Assembly (NCBI RefSeq): GCF_011927695.1
Contig: NZ_JAATJE010000002.1
Coordinates: 544,001 to 608,000, forward strand
Direction of reading: 5' to 3'
Source of the DNA: Sphingomonas jejuensis
Lineage (GTDB): Bacteria; Pseudomonadota; Alphaproteobacteria; Sphingomonadales; Sphingomonadaceae
DNA: 64,000 nucleotides
The notes under the pieces are model-generated. The model had not been told where the DNA came from. It was given only the letters and a program-made list of their open reading frames with translations, and ran no database searches. Within the stretch, counting starts at the first letter, position 1. Each line of letters begins with the position of its first letter. The translations under genes were made by a program, and so were the position numbers. Positions 7,998 through 17,065 of this stretch are shown in pieces.

Positions 7998-8332
7998 GCG
8001 GGCGGCTGCCCACCCATGTTCTTGCCGGCGCGCTGCTGCGACGCGCGGCGGCCGCGGGCGGATTTGGAATGCTGCTGGCACGCGGAGAGCGTGATGCGGG
8101 CGCGCTCGTCCTAGTGTGCCGCGAGACAGGCAGGACGGTTGCGGTGCGCGAACTCGCGACCGGCCCGGACGGAAAGCGGATCCTGCGCCGCGCCGGACCT
8201 GAGTCGCCGGATGACGAATCCGTGACTGTGTGGATCGAGCAGCGGCGCCGACATGATCCCGATCTCTGGATCGTCGAACTGGATATCGCGGACGCCGAAC
8301 GGTTCGCCGCTGAAACGATCGGGCTGAATTGA
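7994..8332 (+). CDS. DUF1491 family protein
   Basis: A 112-residue cytosolic alphaproteobacterial protein of unknown function. The start (RLPTHVLAGALLRRAAAAGGFGMLLARGE), the DLWIVELDIADAERF ending and the length match DUF1491. No signal peptide or membrane segment. It is coupled to the thioesterase by an ATGA overlap and is the last gene of the run started by ptsN. Confidence 0.8.
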   Translation: MSGRLPTHVLAGALLRRAAAAGGFGMLLARGERDAGALVLVCRETGRTVAVRELATGPDGKRILRRAGPESPDDESVTVWIEQRRRHDPDLWIVELDIADAERFAAETIGLN

Positions 8333-8490
8333 CTCGTTAACCGGGCCGGCAGCAATCGGCGACCAACAGCTCACGCGTCGGGTCGTGCCATCTTTTCGGC
8401 GACGACAACGCAGTCGGGTGATCGAACCGGGGGCCTCCATTCAGACGTCCTGCGCGCCCGCGCCGATCAACCGCACATGATGAAGTCTTG

Positions 8491-9105
8491 ATGACGATGA
8501 CATTTCGGGTCGCCAGCGGTGCGGCCATTGTGTTGGGTGCGTTTGTCGCACTGATCGGAATGGAGCCGGGCACCGCCCTGGCCCAGGAGATCACCAACCC
8601 AGGCCTTCAGAACGCATCGGCTGCGCTGATCGTTCCCGCGGTGATTGTTGATCAGGGCGTTCTCGACGGCACGGCAGACGCCCCGACCACCCCGACGTCG
8701 CTGTCCGAGCTGGTTGAGGAAACCGCCGTTCCGGCCGAGCTCGACCGACAGCATGAATGCCTGGCTGGAGCCGTTTATTTCGAATCCAAGGGCGAGCCGC
8801 TCGACGGTCAGCTGGCCGTGGCGCAGGTGATCATGAACCGCGCGGAATCAGGTCGGTTTCCGGAGACTGCTTGCGGCGTTGTCTTCCAGCGTGGCCAGTT
8901 CTCGTTCGTGCGCGGCGGCGGCTTCCCGCCGATCAATCGCGCGAGCCGCGCATGGCGTGAGGCAGTTGCGATCGCCGCGGTGGCGATGGCGGACAGCTGG
9001 CAAAGCAGCGTCAGCAACGCGATGTTCTTCCATGCCGCGCGGTTGACGCCGGGCTGGCGCCGCGACCGGATCGCGCGCGTGGGCAACCACGTCTTCTATC
9101 GTTGA
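8491..9105 (+). CDS. Cell wall hydrolase (SleB / Hydrolase_2 family)
   Basis: Secreted peptidoglycan hydrolase, 204 residues. A hydrophobic segment (about residues 8-32, ending ALAQE) is a signal peptide. The catalytic domain begins at ECLAGAVYFESKGEP, with the likely catalytic Glu in YFES, and continues through VAQVIMNRA, ACGVVFQRGQFSF and AMFFHA to the end. A TTG just before (8488) is possible but ATG 8491 is preferred. The 158 bases upstream hold no gene I can support and presumably the promoter. Confidence 0.88.
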   Translation: MTMTFRVASGAAIVLGAFVALIGMEPGTALAQEITNPGLQNASAALIVPAVIVDQGVLDGTADAPTTPTSLSELVEETAVPAELDRQHECLAGAVYFESKGEPLDGQLAVAQVIMNRAESGRFPETACGVVFQRGQFSFVRGGGFPPINRASRAWREAVAIAAVAMADSWQSSVSNAMFFHAARLTPGWRRDRIARVGNHVFYR

Positions 9106-9162
9106 TCGATGCGGCTCTCGCGCCGCTTCCATCCGTTCACATGATGTTCTAGGGACAAGGGC

Positions 9163-9645
9163 ATGGCTGCCCGCCCGCTCACAGACGATGCCGCGCCGCT
9201 GACCGCCGCCGACGTTGCTCGGGGCACATCGCGGCTGTTGCTGCGGCACGATCTGGTGGCGATGCCTGAAGTACCCCTGCCGAATGGTCGGCGGGCGGAT
9301 CTGATGGCGGTGTGTTCGCGCGGCACGATCGTGATCGTCGAGATCAAGGTATCGCGGGCGGATCTGCTCGGCGACGGCAAATGGCCGGACTATCTGGATT
9401 ATTGCGATCGCTTCTACTGGGCAGTCCCGGGCGGCTTTGATCTGTCATTGTTCGAGCGGGAAGGGCTGTGTGACGGCGCCTGCGGGCTGATCGTCGCGGA
9501 TCGGTACGACGCCGCGATCGTCCGCGAGCCCGCTGTGCGTCCGCTGGCGGCCGCCCGGCGCAAGGCCGAGGTCTTGCGCTTCGGGCGTCGCGCGGCGCGG
9601 CGGCTGCTGGGAGCCGGCGATCCCGATTGCGAGAGCGCCGGCTGA
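9163..9645 (+). CDS. mmcB: MmcB family DNA repair protein
   Basis: 160 residues, PD-(D/E)XK nuclease-like family named from Caulobacter, where it is a damage-inducible repair gene. Visible core: GRRADLMAVCSRGTIVIVEIKVSRADLLGDGKWPDYLDYCDRFY written here as its parts RRADLMAV (Asp), IVEIKVS (E-x-K) and WPDYLDYCD. Short gap of four bases to the convergent subtilase gene. Function inferred from family. Confidence 0.85.
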   Translation: MAARPLTDDAAPLTAADVARGTSRLLLRHDLVAMPEVPLPNGRRADLMAVCSRGTIVIVEIKVSRADLLGDGKWPDYLDYCDRFYWAVPGGFDLSLFEREGLCDGACGLIVADRYDAAIVREPAVRPLAAARRKAEVLRFGRRAARRLLGAGDPDCESAG

Positions 9646-9649
9646 CGGA

Positions 9650-11998
9650 TCAGAAGCCGCGGGAAAAGCGCATCGCGGCGCCATGGTCGTCCGGCATCGC
9701 GGCGATGTTGCCCGGATCGCGGCGCCAGAACAGGTTGGCGTCCAGGCGACCACCAAGCCAGCCTACCGAATAGGCCGCTTCCCAATCGATCTCCCGGCCG
9801 CCCGGCGTGAGGCCGAAGCGGTAGGGCGTGATGCCGGTGACGCCGGACGCGTAATCATAGCCGCTGGCGAGATCCAAGGTGAACGCGCCGGAGGCCACCC
9901 GGAGCGGCTGCACCATGCGAAAGCCGATCCGATCACCCGGCGTCATGATGCCGTTTCGCGAGAGATCGATGCGCCAGCCGGAGCTGCGAAGGGTGCTGGC
10001 GTCGAGCCTCGCACCGCCGGCAGAGACGCGGGTCCATCCCTGCCGCAGGCCGAGCCCGAGCGTCCACGCGCCGATCGGCACCGCAGCGTCCGCATCGACA
10101 AACCAGCTGTCCGCCCCGCTAACGCCGAACAGCGGACCGAAGCGTGCCCCAAGCACGGTCCGCTCCTCGCTCAGTTGCGACAGGCTGATGCGGCCGGTGA
10201 CGGGACCGAAACGTCGCTCCACGCCGACCCCGACCATCGCATAACCATTGCGACGATAGCCGCCGATCAGCGTCTCGAGCTCCGCTTCGGTGGGGGTCAG
10301 GGCTGCGCCCTGTTCGGCACTGACCCAAAGGGCAGTCTGTCCGACCTGATGCCGGAGTGCCGTTGCGGCGCCTGGCTGACGGTCGAACCCGAGGTCCTGC
10401 GCACCGTCGCGGGCGACGAGAAAGGCAGGCTGCGGCGCACGGTGGAGCTGTGCCGCCAGGGTTGCCCCGCTGTAGGAAATGCCCAGCGCGACGTCGGTGG
10501 AGCGGCCGATCCGCGAGGTCACCATCCCCGCCATGGCGACCGCGCGGTCGCGCTCCATTTCCGTTAGCGTCATCTGATCAAGCGCCACCGCGGTGGGTGA
10601 TTGGCGGATCTGGAGAGCGACGGCGGCGGCCCCTCCGCCGGCGGCGAGGGTGCGATAGCCGGGCGCCAGCGCCGCGCTCAGGACCGCATTCGGTCGCGCT
10701 GCCGCGACCGTCCCGGCGAGTTCGACGGCAAAGGCGCGATCAAAGCCGTCGAGGATCACTGCCCCCATCGGGCCGTTCTGGCCGCCGGCATCGCCCATTG
10801 GTGACGACAGCGCGCCGTTGTCGCTGCCCGATACCACGGCCGTGCCGCCGGCAAGCGACATCGCGCCGATCGGTTGAAAGGCGCGGGCGATGTTCAGGAG
10901 GCCGCGTCCGTATACGGCGTCGGTGCCTGCATCGCCGAGGTCAGTCGCCGCGGTATACAGAAGCTCCACCAGCTGCCGCCCGGTCAGGTTCGGAAAGGCC
11001 TGCGACAGCAGGGCGAGCGCCCCGGCGACATGCGGCGCGGCAAAAGAGGTGCCGCTGAACAGATAGGCGGTGCCCTCCTGGTCCGGCGCGCGCACCCGCT
11101 CCCCGAGCGCCACCAGGTAGTTGGCCGCGCCCGATCCCGCCCGGTTGCTGAAGCTGGAGATGTTGGCGGCGCTATCGACGGACCCGGCAATGATAACTTG
11201 TCCACGCGCGATGCCGTCGTTGGCGATGAGCGACAGGGCATCGGGATCCGCCGCGCCGTCATTGCCGGAGGAGATCACAATCACGATGCCTGCCGCGACG
11301 GCGCGACCGACCGCGTTTCGAAACGCGGTCCCACCCGCCGAGCCGCCGAGCGAGATATTGACGACCTTCGCACCCGACGAGGCGGCACGATCCAGCGCCC
11401 GCGCCATCGCCTGATCGCTGTGCTTGCAGCCGCTGTCTTCCCCGGTGGTGTTGCAGCTGCCGACGCTGTCGGTTCGCAGCACGAGCAGCGTCGAGTCGAA
11501 CGCCACCCCGTGCGTGCCGCTGTTGTTGCGAGCACCGAGGATGACGGAAGAGACCGCCGTGCCGTGGCCGCTTTCATCCTGCAGCCCGCGCGTCGACACG
11601 AGATCGGTGGACGCGGCGCTGATCCGGCCTGCAAATTCCGGACTGTCGACATCGATGCCGCTGTCAATCACGCCAACGGTGACGCCGGACCCGGTAACGC
11701 CCCGCTGATAGGCGGTGATCGCATTGGCCTGAACCAGCCCGGACGATCGCTGATATTCCGCCGTGTTGAAGTTGCTGGCGACGGGCGCGGGCGTGGGGGC
11801 CGGGGCGGGCGCAGGTGCCGGCGTAGGCGCGGGCGCAGGTGCCGGGGAGGGGGCGGGCGTCGGGACAGGTGCCGGTGTCGACACCGGCGGCGGCGTGGAC
11901 TGCACACCACCCCCGCCACCACCACCACAGCCCGACAATGCGGCAATGGTGGAGCCGGCGAGCATCAACCGAACCCGCGAACGACGCATCCTGCTCAT
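9650..11998 (-). CDS. S8 subtilase lipoprotein with C-terminal beta-barrel-like domain (NalP-like architecture)
   Basis: 782 residues. Signal peptide with lipobox LSGC (lipidated C24), then seven glycines and VQSTP, a Pro/Ala/Thr linker to about residue 75, and a subtilisin catalytic domain with D112 (GVIDSGID), H145 (ESGHGT) and S318 (SGTSFAAPH). The oxyanion Asn lies in SSGND. Residues after about 400 are Gly/Ala-rich with alternating beta pattern and end in aromatic SRGF, like an autotransporter barrel. A lipidated subtilase autotransporter resembles NalP of Neisseria. ATG 11998 was chosen; ATG 11989 is possible. A CCCGA/TCGGG hairpin at 12001-12016 lies over the ribosome site and could limit translation. 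I did not verify a full 12-strand barrel. Confidence 0.85.
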   Translation of the reverse strand: MSRMRRSRVRLMLAGSTIAALSGCGGGGGGGVQSTPPPVSTPAPVPTPAPSPAPAPAPTPAPAPAPAPTPAPVASNFNTAEYQRSSGLVQANAITAYQRGVTGSGVTVGVIDSGIDVDSPEFAGRISAASTDLVSTRGLQDESGHGTAVSSVILGARNNSGTHGVAFDSTLLVLRTDSVGSCNTTGEDSGCKHSDQAMARALDRAASSGAKVVNISLGGSAGGTAFRNAVGRAVAAGIVIVISSGNDGAADPDALSLIANDGIARGQVIIAGSVDSAANISSFSNRAGSGAANYLVALGERVRAPDQEGTAYLFSGTSFAAPHVAGALALLSQAFPNLTGRQLVELLYTAATDLGDAGTDAVYGRGLLNIARAFQPIGAMSLAGGTAVVSGSDNGALSSPMGDAGGQNGPMGAVILDGFDRAFAVELAGTVAAARPNAVLSAALAPGYRTLAAGGGAAAVALQIRQSPTAVALDQMTLTEMERDRAVAMAGMVTSRIGRSTDVALGISYSGATLAAQLHRAPQPAFLVARDGAQDLGFDRQPGAATALRHQVGQTALWVSAEQGAALTPTEAELETLIGGYRRNGYAMVGVGVERRFGPVTGRISLSQLSEERTVLGARFGPLFGVSGADSWFVDADAAVPIGAWTLGLGLRQGWTRVSAGGARLDASTLRSSGWRIDLSRNGIMTPGDRIGFRMVQPLRVASGAFTLDLASGYDYASGVTGITPYRFGLTPGGREIDWEAAYSVGWLGGRLDANLFWRRDPGNIAAMPDDHGAAMRFSRGF

Positions 11999-12048
11999 TT
12001 CCCGAAAAGAATCGGGCAACTCTGTAGCTGCCGACGGCTTTCCGATCC

Positions 12049-12777
12049 ATGAATTCCGACGCGGTCGTTGCCCCGGACTTGGATCGGCGGCTAAGCGCTC
12101 CGGCGATGCTCCCCGCACTTGCCCATGTCCGCAACTGGGTGTTTGACCTGGACAACACGCTCTACCCGGCGACCAGCGACCTGTTCGGTCAGGTGGATGC
12201 GCGGATGACGGCCTTTGTGGGCGATCTGCTCGGCGTCGAGGCGGACGAGGCGCGCAGGATCCAAAAGCAGCATTTCCACGAGCATGGCACCACGCTGTCA
12301 GGTCTGATGCGGACGCATGGCGTCGATCCGCATGCCTTTCTCGCCTATGTTCACGATATTCGCATGGAGGTCCTGGCAGAGGACAAGCGGCTTGTCCGGC
12401 TGATCGCCGCGCTGCCCGGGCGCAAGCTCGTCTTCACCAACGGCGACGAGCCCTACGCTCGCCGGGTGCTGGACCGGCTCGGCCTCGGCGGCTCGTTCGA
12501 GCGGATCCACGACATTCATGCCTGCGCCTATCAGCCGAAGCCGCATGCCGCCGCCTATCGGTCGATGACCGAGGCCTTCGCCATCGATGCGGCCGAGTCG
12601 CTCTTTGCAGACGACATGGCGCGCAATCTTGCACCCGCAAAGGCGATCGGCATGACGACGCTGTGGGTGGACAACGGATCGGAGCAGGCCGGCGCATCGG
12701 CCAGTAACGACTTCGTGGACCATCGCACCGCCGACCTGGGCGACTGGCTCGAGCATATCTTGGAGGAACGGGCATGA
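12049..12777 (+). CDS. HAD-family pyrimidine 5'-nucleotidase
   Basis: Haloacid dehalogenase hydrolase of the SDT1/Ppn type that dephosphorylates pyrimidine nucleotides. Motif [12 protein letters not shown], motif II VFTNGD, and motif [12 protein letters not shown] are present. As drawn it has 242 residues from ATG 12049; family members usually start about ten residues before motif I, which points to the ATG at 12106. The later start would also leave about 107 rather than 50 bases for two divergent promoters. The stop overlaps dapD by four bases. Confidence 0.87.
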   Translation: MNSDAVVAPDLDRRLSAPAMLPALAHVRNWVFDLDNTLYPATSDLFGQVDARMTAFVGDLLGVEADEARRIQKQHFHEHGTTLSGLMRTHGVDPHAFLAYVHDIRMEVLAEDKRLVRLIAALPGRKLVFTNGDEPYARRVLDRLGLGGSFERIHDIHACAYQPKPHAAAYRSMTEAFAIDAAESLFADDMARNLAPAKAIGMTTLWVDNGSEQAGASASNDFVDHRTADLGDWLEHILEERA

Positions 12778-13601
12778 CGGACGAGCTGCGGCGCATCATC
12801 GAGGCGGGATGGGACGCGCGCGATAGCGTCGGACCGGACAGCGGCGGGCCGCTGCGGGACGCAGTCGACACTGTCATCGCCGGACTGGACGATGGCAGCC
12901 TGCGCGTTGCAGATCCGACGCACGGCGGCGGATGGCAGGTCAATCAATGGGTGAAGCAGGCGGTGCTGCTTTCCTTCCGACTGAACGCCATGACGCCAAT
13001 CCCCGGTGGACCCGGCGGCGCGCCCTGGTGGGACAAGGTGCCATCGAAGTTCGACGGGTGGGACGCCGCGCGCTTCGCTGAAGCGGGTTTCCGCGCCGTT
13101 CCGGGCGCGATCGTGCGGCGCGGCGCTTTCATCGGCAAGGGCGCGGTGCTGATGCCGTCCTTCGTCAACATCGGTGCTCATGTCGGGGAAGGCACCATGG
13201 TCGACACCTGGGCGACCGTCGGCAGCTGCGCGCAGATCGGGCGCAACGTCCACATATCCGGCGGTGCCGGCATTGGCGGCGTGCTGGAGCCGCTGCAGGC
13301 AGGGCCGGTGGTGATCGAGGACGGTGCGTTCATCGGTGCGCGGTCTGAAGTCGCCGAAGGCGTGCGCGTCGGCGAGGGCGCGGTGCTATCGATGGGCGTC
13401 TACTTGGGCGCATCCACTCGGATCGTCGACCGCGACACCGGCGTGGTGATGGTGGGCGAGGTACCGCCCTATGCCGTCGTCGTTCCCGGCTCGATGCCGG
13501 GGGCGAGCGGCGGACCCAACCTGTACTGCGCGGTGATCGTGAAGCGCGTCGATGAGCGGACCCGCGCAAAAACATCGATCAACGAGCTGCTGCGCGACTG
13601 A
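12774..13601 (+). CDS. dapD: Tetrahydrodipicolinate N-succinyltransferase
   Basis: Succinylates tetrahydrodipicolinate in the lysine/diaminopimelate pathway. It has 275 residues: helical N-terminal part with LLSFRLN, then hexapeptide-repeat beta-helix (about 100-230, for example [19 protein letters not shown]), and [13 protein letters not shown] near the end. ATGA overlap with the nucleotidase gene. lysA, the last enzyme of this pathway, is at 17065. Confidence 0.95.
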   Translation: MTDELRRIIEAGWDARDSVGPDSGGPLRDAVDTVIAGLDDGSLRVADPTHGGGWQVNQWVKQAVLLSFRLNAMTPIPGGPGGAPWWDKVPSKFDGWDAARFAEAGFRAVPGAIVRRGAFIGKGAVLMPSFVNIGAHVGEGTMVDTWATVGSCAQIGRNVHISGGAGIGGVLEPLQAGPVVIEDGAFIGARSEVAEGVRVGEGAVLSMGVYLGASTRIVDRDTGVVMVGEVPPYAVVVPGSMPGASGGPNLYCAVIVKRVDERTRAKTSINELLRD

Positions 13602-13629
13602 TGCGCCAGGCTGGCACACTCGGCTCGTC

Positions 13630-13657
13630 GCGCCCGTCATCAGACTGAAACGGGCGC
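13630..13657 (+). terminator. dapD: Hairpin after dapD
   Basis: GCGCCCGT (13630-13637) pairs with ACGGGCGC (13650-13657) across a 12-base loop, 29 bases after the dapD stop. No T-run follows, so it is a possible Rho-linked or weak terminator. Confidence 0.45.
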
Positions 13658-13701
13658 CCCACAGGGGAAGGCCTCCGCAACGTTAAACGGGGTTTACCAT
13701 C

Positions 13702-14385
13702 ATGTCGCGTTCGCTTCTTCTTGCTGCCGCGCTGGGCAGCGGGCTCCTCGCCGCGCCGGCCAGCGCCGCCACGTTCGAGGTCGTGTCTGGGTCCGGTATC
13801 CGCGCGACGGGCGTGTCGTCCTCGGGTCCGATCGGACAGTCCTTCACGTCCGTGGACAGCGTGCTGACCAGCATCGGCTTACAGTTCAACTCGCTCAATC
13901 CAGATTCGCCGAACAGCCCGGTGACGTTCACGCTGCGCGAGGGCGAGGGCCTGAACGGCGCGGTGCTGTTCACCGGCAGCTTCACCCTTCCGACGACGAT
14001 CAACAGCCGCACGCCGGTCTGGTACGACTTCGCGCTCCCGAACGTCGCCGTGACGGCGGGCAGCCTCTACACCGCGCTGGTGTCGACCACGTCGTCGCGC
14101 CTCGCGCTCGTCTATGGACCGGACGTTGCCATCGGCGGCCCCAACAATGGCCAGCCGCTGAGCGGCGACGCCTATCTGCCGGGCCAGCTCATCGCGACCG
14201 GTTCGACCGGCGGCGCGATCTGCCGGGGCGATGCCAGCATCTGTGACGCGAACTTTCGGGTGTCGGGGGTGACCCCGCCGGCTGCCGCCGTGCCGGAGCC
14301 GGCCACGTGGGCGATGATGATCGGCGGTTTCGGTCTGGTCGGTGGCGCACTGCGCCGTCGCCGCACGGGCACCGTTTTCGCCTGA
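13702..14385 (+). CDS. PEPxxWA-CTERM sorting-signal protein
   Basis: Secreted protein of 227 residues. A signal peptide ends in APASAA (about residue 23). The body is a beta-rich, low-charge region with no recognised domain. The C-terminus is a classic exosortase tail: VPEPATWAMM (PEP-x-x-WA), a hydrophobic helix (IGGFGLVGGAL) and RRRR. It should be cleaved and anchored by an exosortase, which is not in this window. It stands alone between dapD and the convergent 14432 gene. Role unknown; such proteins are often tied to exopolysaccharide. Confidence 0.88.
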   Translation: MSRSLLLAAALGSGLLAAPASAATFEVVSGSGIRATGVSSSGPIGQSFTSVDSVLTSIGLQFNSLNPDSPNSPVTFTLREGEGLNGAVLFTGSFTLPTTINSRTPVWYDFALPNVAVTAGSLYTALVSTTSSRLALVYGPDVAIGGPNNGQPLSGDAYLPGQLIATGSTGGAICRGDASICDANFRVSGVTPPAAAVPEPATWAMMIGGFGLVGGALRRRRTGTVFA

Positions 14386-14392
14386 GCGATCG

Positions 14393-14422
14393 CGGCTCCG
14401 TCCGCGTGGGCGGGCGGAGCCG
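14393..14422. terminator. Bidirectional hairpin between convergent genes
   Basis: CGGCTCCG (14393-14400) and CGGAGCCG (14415-14422) form a GC stem between the PEP-CTERM gene and the convergent 14432 gene. T-runs are absent on both sides. Confidence 0.5.
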
Positions 14423-14431
14423 TTCGCGTCG

Positions 14432-14794
14432 TCAGTCAGCCTGGTGGTGGATGGGCGTCTGCTGATGCTGGACCACCCACCACTTGTCCTGATCATCCAG
14501 ACGGTAGGTGGTGGTGCACCACGCCTCGTAGGTCGGGGCGTCCTCCTTATCGGCATGGACGCGGTATCCGGCGACAAGCAGCCCGTACTGGATGCGGGAG
14601 ATGCGCTGTTCGCTGAACTCCACGGTGGACCAGCGCGGCGTGTCGCTGACGCCCTTGATCACCTGCTCACCATCCATCACACCGAACGGTGACGGCATGA
14701 CCATGATCACCTTGTCGTCCAAATTGTCCCTGTAGAAGGCCTCGTCCGCCTTCCAGAGCTTTGTCTCGAAATCCCAAACGCGATCGTCGTCCAT
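14432..14794 (-). CDS. NTF2-like / DUF4440 domain protein
   Basis: 120 residues, no signal peptide. The pattern WDFETKLWKADEAFYRDNLDD, then VMPSPFGVMDGEQVI, and a C-terminal strand pair TTYRLDDQDKWWVVQHQQTP are typical of the SnoaL/NTF2-like cone fold used by many small enzymes and binding proteins. Specific function unknown. It lies 60 bases downstream of the TlpA gene on the same strand. Confidence 0.75.
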   Translation of the reverse strand: MDDDRVWDFETKLWKADEAFYRDNLDDKVIMVMPSPFGVMDGEQVIKGVSDTPRWSTVEFSEQRISRIQYGLLVAGYRVHADKEDAPTYEAWCTTTYRLDDQDKWWVVQHQQTPIHHQAD

Positions 14795-14854
14795 CGTCCC
14801 GTTCTCCGCTGTGCGGCTAACCGAACGAACCTCGCGCGATGCGGGTCCGACCGC

Positions 14855-15430
14855 TCAGAGCGCGCGTTCGACCAGCTGCGCGGCCGCCGGGCTGTCCCAT
14901 TCATAGCCTCCGACCATCCGCCACAGCTCGCGACCCTGGGCGTCGTAGAGGATCGTCGTCGGCAGAAGACCGCTGTTGTATGCAAAACCGAGCCCGTTTT
15001 CCGGATCGCGGTAGCTGGGCAACGAGGTGGCGCCGGCGCGATCAAGGAAGCGGTTAAGGTCGGCACCGGCAGCGTCCTGGCTGACGATGACAACCGCCAG
15101 ACGGTCCTTCTCCCGCGCGGCCAGCCGAACAAGCGTCGGCATTTCAGCGACGCATGGACCGCACCAGGTCGCCCACAGATTGACGAGCACAGGCCGCCCC
15201 TGCAGCGACGCCAGCGTGGTCGGCGTGCCGTTCGGTGCAATGATCGCCTCCGACGGCATCGCTTCGCCCCGATGGGTCTCGTCGAGCTTGCCGCTTGATG
15301 GCCGCGCCGGGGCGGCACGGTCCGTCTGCCGCGGCGCCTCCGCTTGCTCGGCCGGGGTGGAGGCCCTATCGCAGCCGCTGACGGCGGTGGCGAACAGAAG
15401 GACAAGCGCGGGCGTGACGGACGGGCGCAA
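14855..15430 (-). CDS. TlpA-like thioredoxin lipoprotein
   Basis: Membrane-anchored periplasmic thiol-disulfide protein. A short signal peptide carries lipobox AVSGC (lipidated C20). A Pro/Ala-rich linker leads to a thioredoxin fold with the active site [15 protein letters not shown] and the cis-Pro region [10 protein letters not shown]. It has 191 residues from TTG 15430, chosen because GGAG lies six bases upstream; a TTG four codons earlier (15442) is open but lacks a ribosome site. Its start is only 16 bases from the divergent argH start. Confidence 0.86.
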   Translation of the reverse strand: MRPSVTPALVLLFATAVSGCDRASTPAEQAEAPRQTDRAAPARPSSGKLDETHRGEAMPSEAIIAPNGTPTTLASLQGRPVLVNLWATWCGPCVAEMPTLVRLAAREKDRLAVVIVSQDAAGADLNRFLDRAGATSLPSYRDPENGLGFAYNSGLLPTTILYDAQGRELWRMVGGYEWDSPAAAQLVERAL

Positions 15431-15446
15431 GACGGGCTCCAATCAG

Positions 15447-16823
15447 ATGTGGGGCGGCCGCTTCGCCGGGGGACCGGCCGCGGTCATGCGCGAGATTAAC
15501 GCGTCAATCGGCTTCGACAAGCGGATGTGGCGTCAAGACGTCGCCGGATCGATCGCCCATGTCGACATGCTGGGGCGCCAGGGCATCGTGCCGTCCACGG
15601 ACGCGGCCGCGATCCGCGACGGACTTGGCCGCGTACGCGACGGCTATGCTGCGGGAGACCTGCCGGACGATCCTGCGCTGGAAGACATCCACATGGCGAC
15701 GGAGGCGCGGCTTGCCGACGATATCGGTCCCGCCGCCGGCAGGCTTCATACCGCACGCAGCCGGAACGACCAGGTGGCGACCGACTTCAGGCTGTGGGTG
15801 CGCGATGCCATCGATGAGGTCGATGGCGGTCTGGCGGCGCTCCAGAAAGTCCTGGTCAACCGCGCGGGTGAGCATGCCGACAGCGTCATGCCCGGCTTCA
15901 CCCATCTGCAGGCCGCGCAGCCGGTGACCCTCGGCCACCATCTGATGGCCTATTACGAGATGCTGGCGCGGGACCGCAGCCGCTTCAGCGATGCGCGCGA
16001 ACGCCTCAACGAGTGCCCGCTCGGGTCCGCCGCGCTCGCCGGGACCGGCTTTCCCATCGACCGCGTGGCGACGGCCGAGGCGCTCGGCTTCGACCGTCCG
16101 ACGCGCAACTCGCTGGATGCGGTGTCCGACCGCGATTTCGCGCTCGACTACCTGACCGCCGCTGCGACCTGTTCGGTGCATCTGTCCCGCCTGGCAGAGG
16201 AGCTGGTGCTGTGGGCGTCGCAGCCATTCGGCTTCGTCACGCTGTCAGACGCATGGTCGACCGGATCGTCGATCATGCCGCAGAAGCGCAATCCTGATGC
16301 GGCCGAGCTCGTCCGCGGGCATGCCGGGCGGATCGCTGGCGCCATGGTGTCGCTGTTTGTGACGATGAAGGGCCTGCCGCTCGCCTATTCAAAGGACATG
16401 CAGGACGACAAGCCGCCGCTGTTCGAGGCGCACGACCTGCTGGCGCTGTCGCTGGCCGCCATGACGGGCATGGTGGAAAGCGTGGCCTTTCGCACGGACC
16501 GGATGCGGGCCGCAGCCGAGGCGGGTTTCGCCACCGCCACTGACCTTGCCGACTGGCTGGTGCGCGAACGTGGCGTGCCATTTCGTGAGGCGCACCATAT
16601 CGTTGGCGCAACCGTGAAGGCGGCGGAGGAAGCGGGCGTGGCACTCGACGCGCTTCCGCTCGACCGGCTCCAGGCGATCGATCCGCGCTTGAGCGGGGAT
16701 GCCCGCGCGGTGTTGGCGGTGGACGCATCGGTCGCCAGCCGGACGAGTTTCGGCGGCACCGCGCCGGCGCAGGTCCGCGACCGTGTCACGGAAGCCAAGG
16801 CTGTGTTGGGGATGACGTCATGA
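15447..16823 (+). CDS. argH: Argininosuccinate lyase
   Basis: Splits argininosuccinate to arginine and fumarate. It has 458 residues, starting [10 protein letters not shown], with HTARSRNDQ (substrate binding) and the superfamily signature [11 protein letters not shown]. Because the divergent tlpA start is 16 bases away, the argH promoter must lie inside the tlpA coding sequence. Followed by a small lipoprotein gene and lysA with overlaps. argB and argG are in the window at 29096 and 37678 but not linked. Confidence 0.96.
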   Translation: MWGGRFAGGPAAVMREINASIGFDKRMWRQDVAGSIAHVDMLGRQGIVPSTDAAAIRDGLGRVRDGYAAGDLPDDPALEDIHMATEARLADDIGPAAGRLHTARSRNDQVATDFRLWVRDAIDEVDGGLAALQKVLVNRAGEHADSVMPGFTHLQAAQPVTLGHHLMAYYEMLARDRSRFSDARERLNECPLGSAALAGTGFPIDRVATAEALGFDRPTRNSLDAVSDRDFALDYLTAAATCSVHLSRLAEELVLWASQPFGFVTLSDAWSTGSSIMPQKRNPDAAELVRGHAGRIAGAMVSLFVTMKGLPLAYSKDMQDDKPPLFEAHDLLALSLAAMTGMVESVAFRTDRMRAAAEAGFATATDLADWLVRERGVPFREAHHIVGATVKAAEEAGVALDALPLDRLQAIDPRLSGDARAVLAVDASVASRTSFGGTAPAQVRDRVTEAKAVLGMTS

Positions 16824-17065
16824 AGGCCCGGTCCATCGCGCTGCTTGGCATGCTGGCACTTCTGGCGGGATGCGGCGGCCGTGCCGCGCTGCGACCGCAG
16901 GAGGGCGCGTCGCTTCCGCCAACGCCCTACGCGGCGCGCGAGGCGCCGACCGCGGAGGAGCTGATGACGCCGGGGCCGCAGGCGCGCCCGCAACGCTCGG
17001 ACGAGCTGCTCCGCCGGTCGGAAGAGCGCGAGGACGACCGCTTCGACCTGCCGCCGACCGCCTGA
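16820..17065 (+). CDS. Small lipoprotein between argH and lysA (LptM-like)
   Basis: 81 residues: signal peptide [18 protein letters not shown] with lipobox LAGC (C18), GG, then a hydrophilic, Pro-, Arg- and Glu-rich disordered tail. A short lipoprotein immediately before lysA is common in proteobacteria; in enterics the equivalent YifL/LptM helps LptD maturation. The size and place fit that family, but the sequence is too short to be sure. It overlaps argH by four bases and lysA by one. Confidence 0.75.
   Translation: MKARSIALLGMLALLAGCGGRAALRPQEGASLPPTPYAAREAPTAEELMTPGPQARPQRSDELLRRSEEREDDRFDLPPTA

Noticed and set aside
11763-12146. Plus-strand Gly/Ala frame opposite the subtilase linker
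   Set aside because: It is the complement of the Pro-rich linker and overlaps the start of the nucleotidase gene. It has no independent support.
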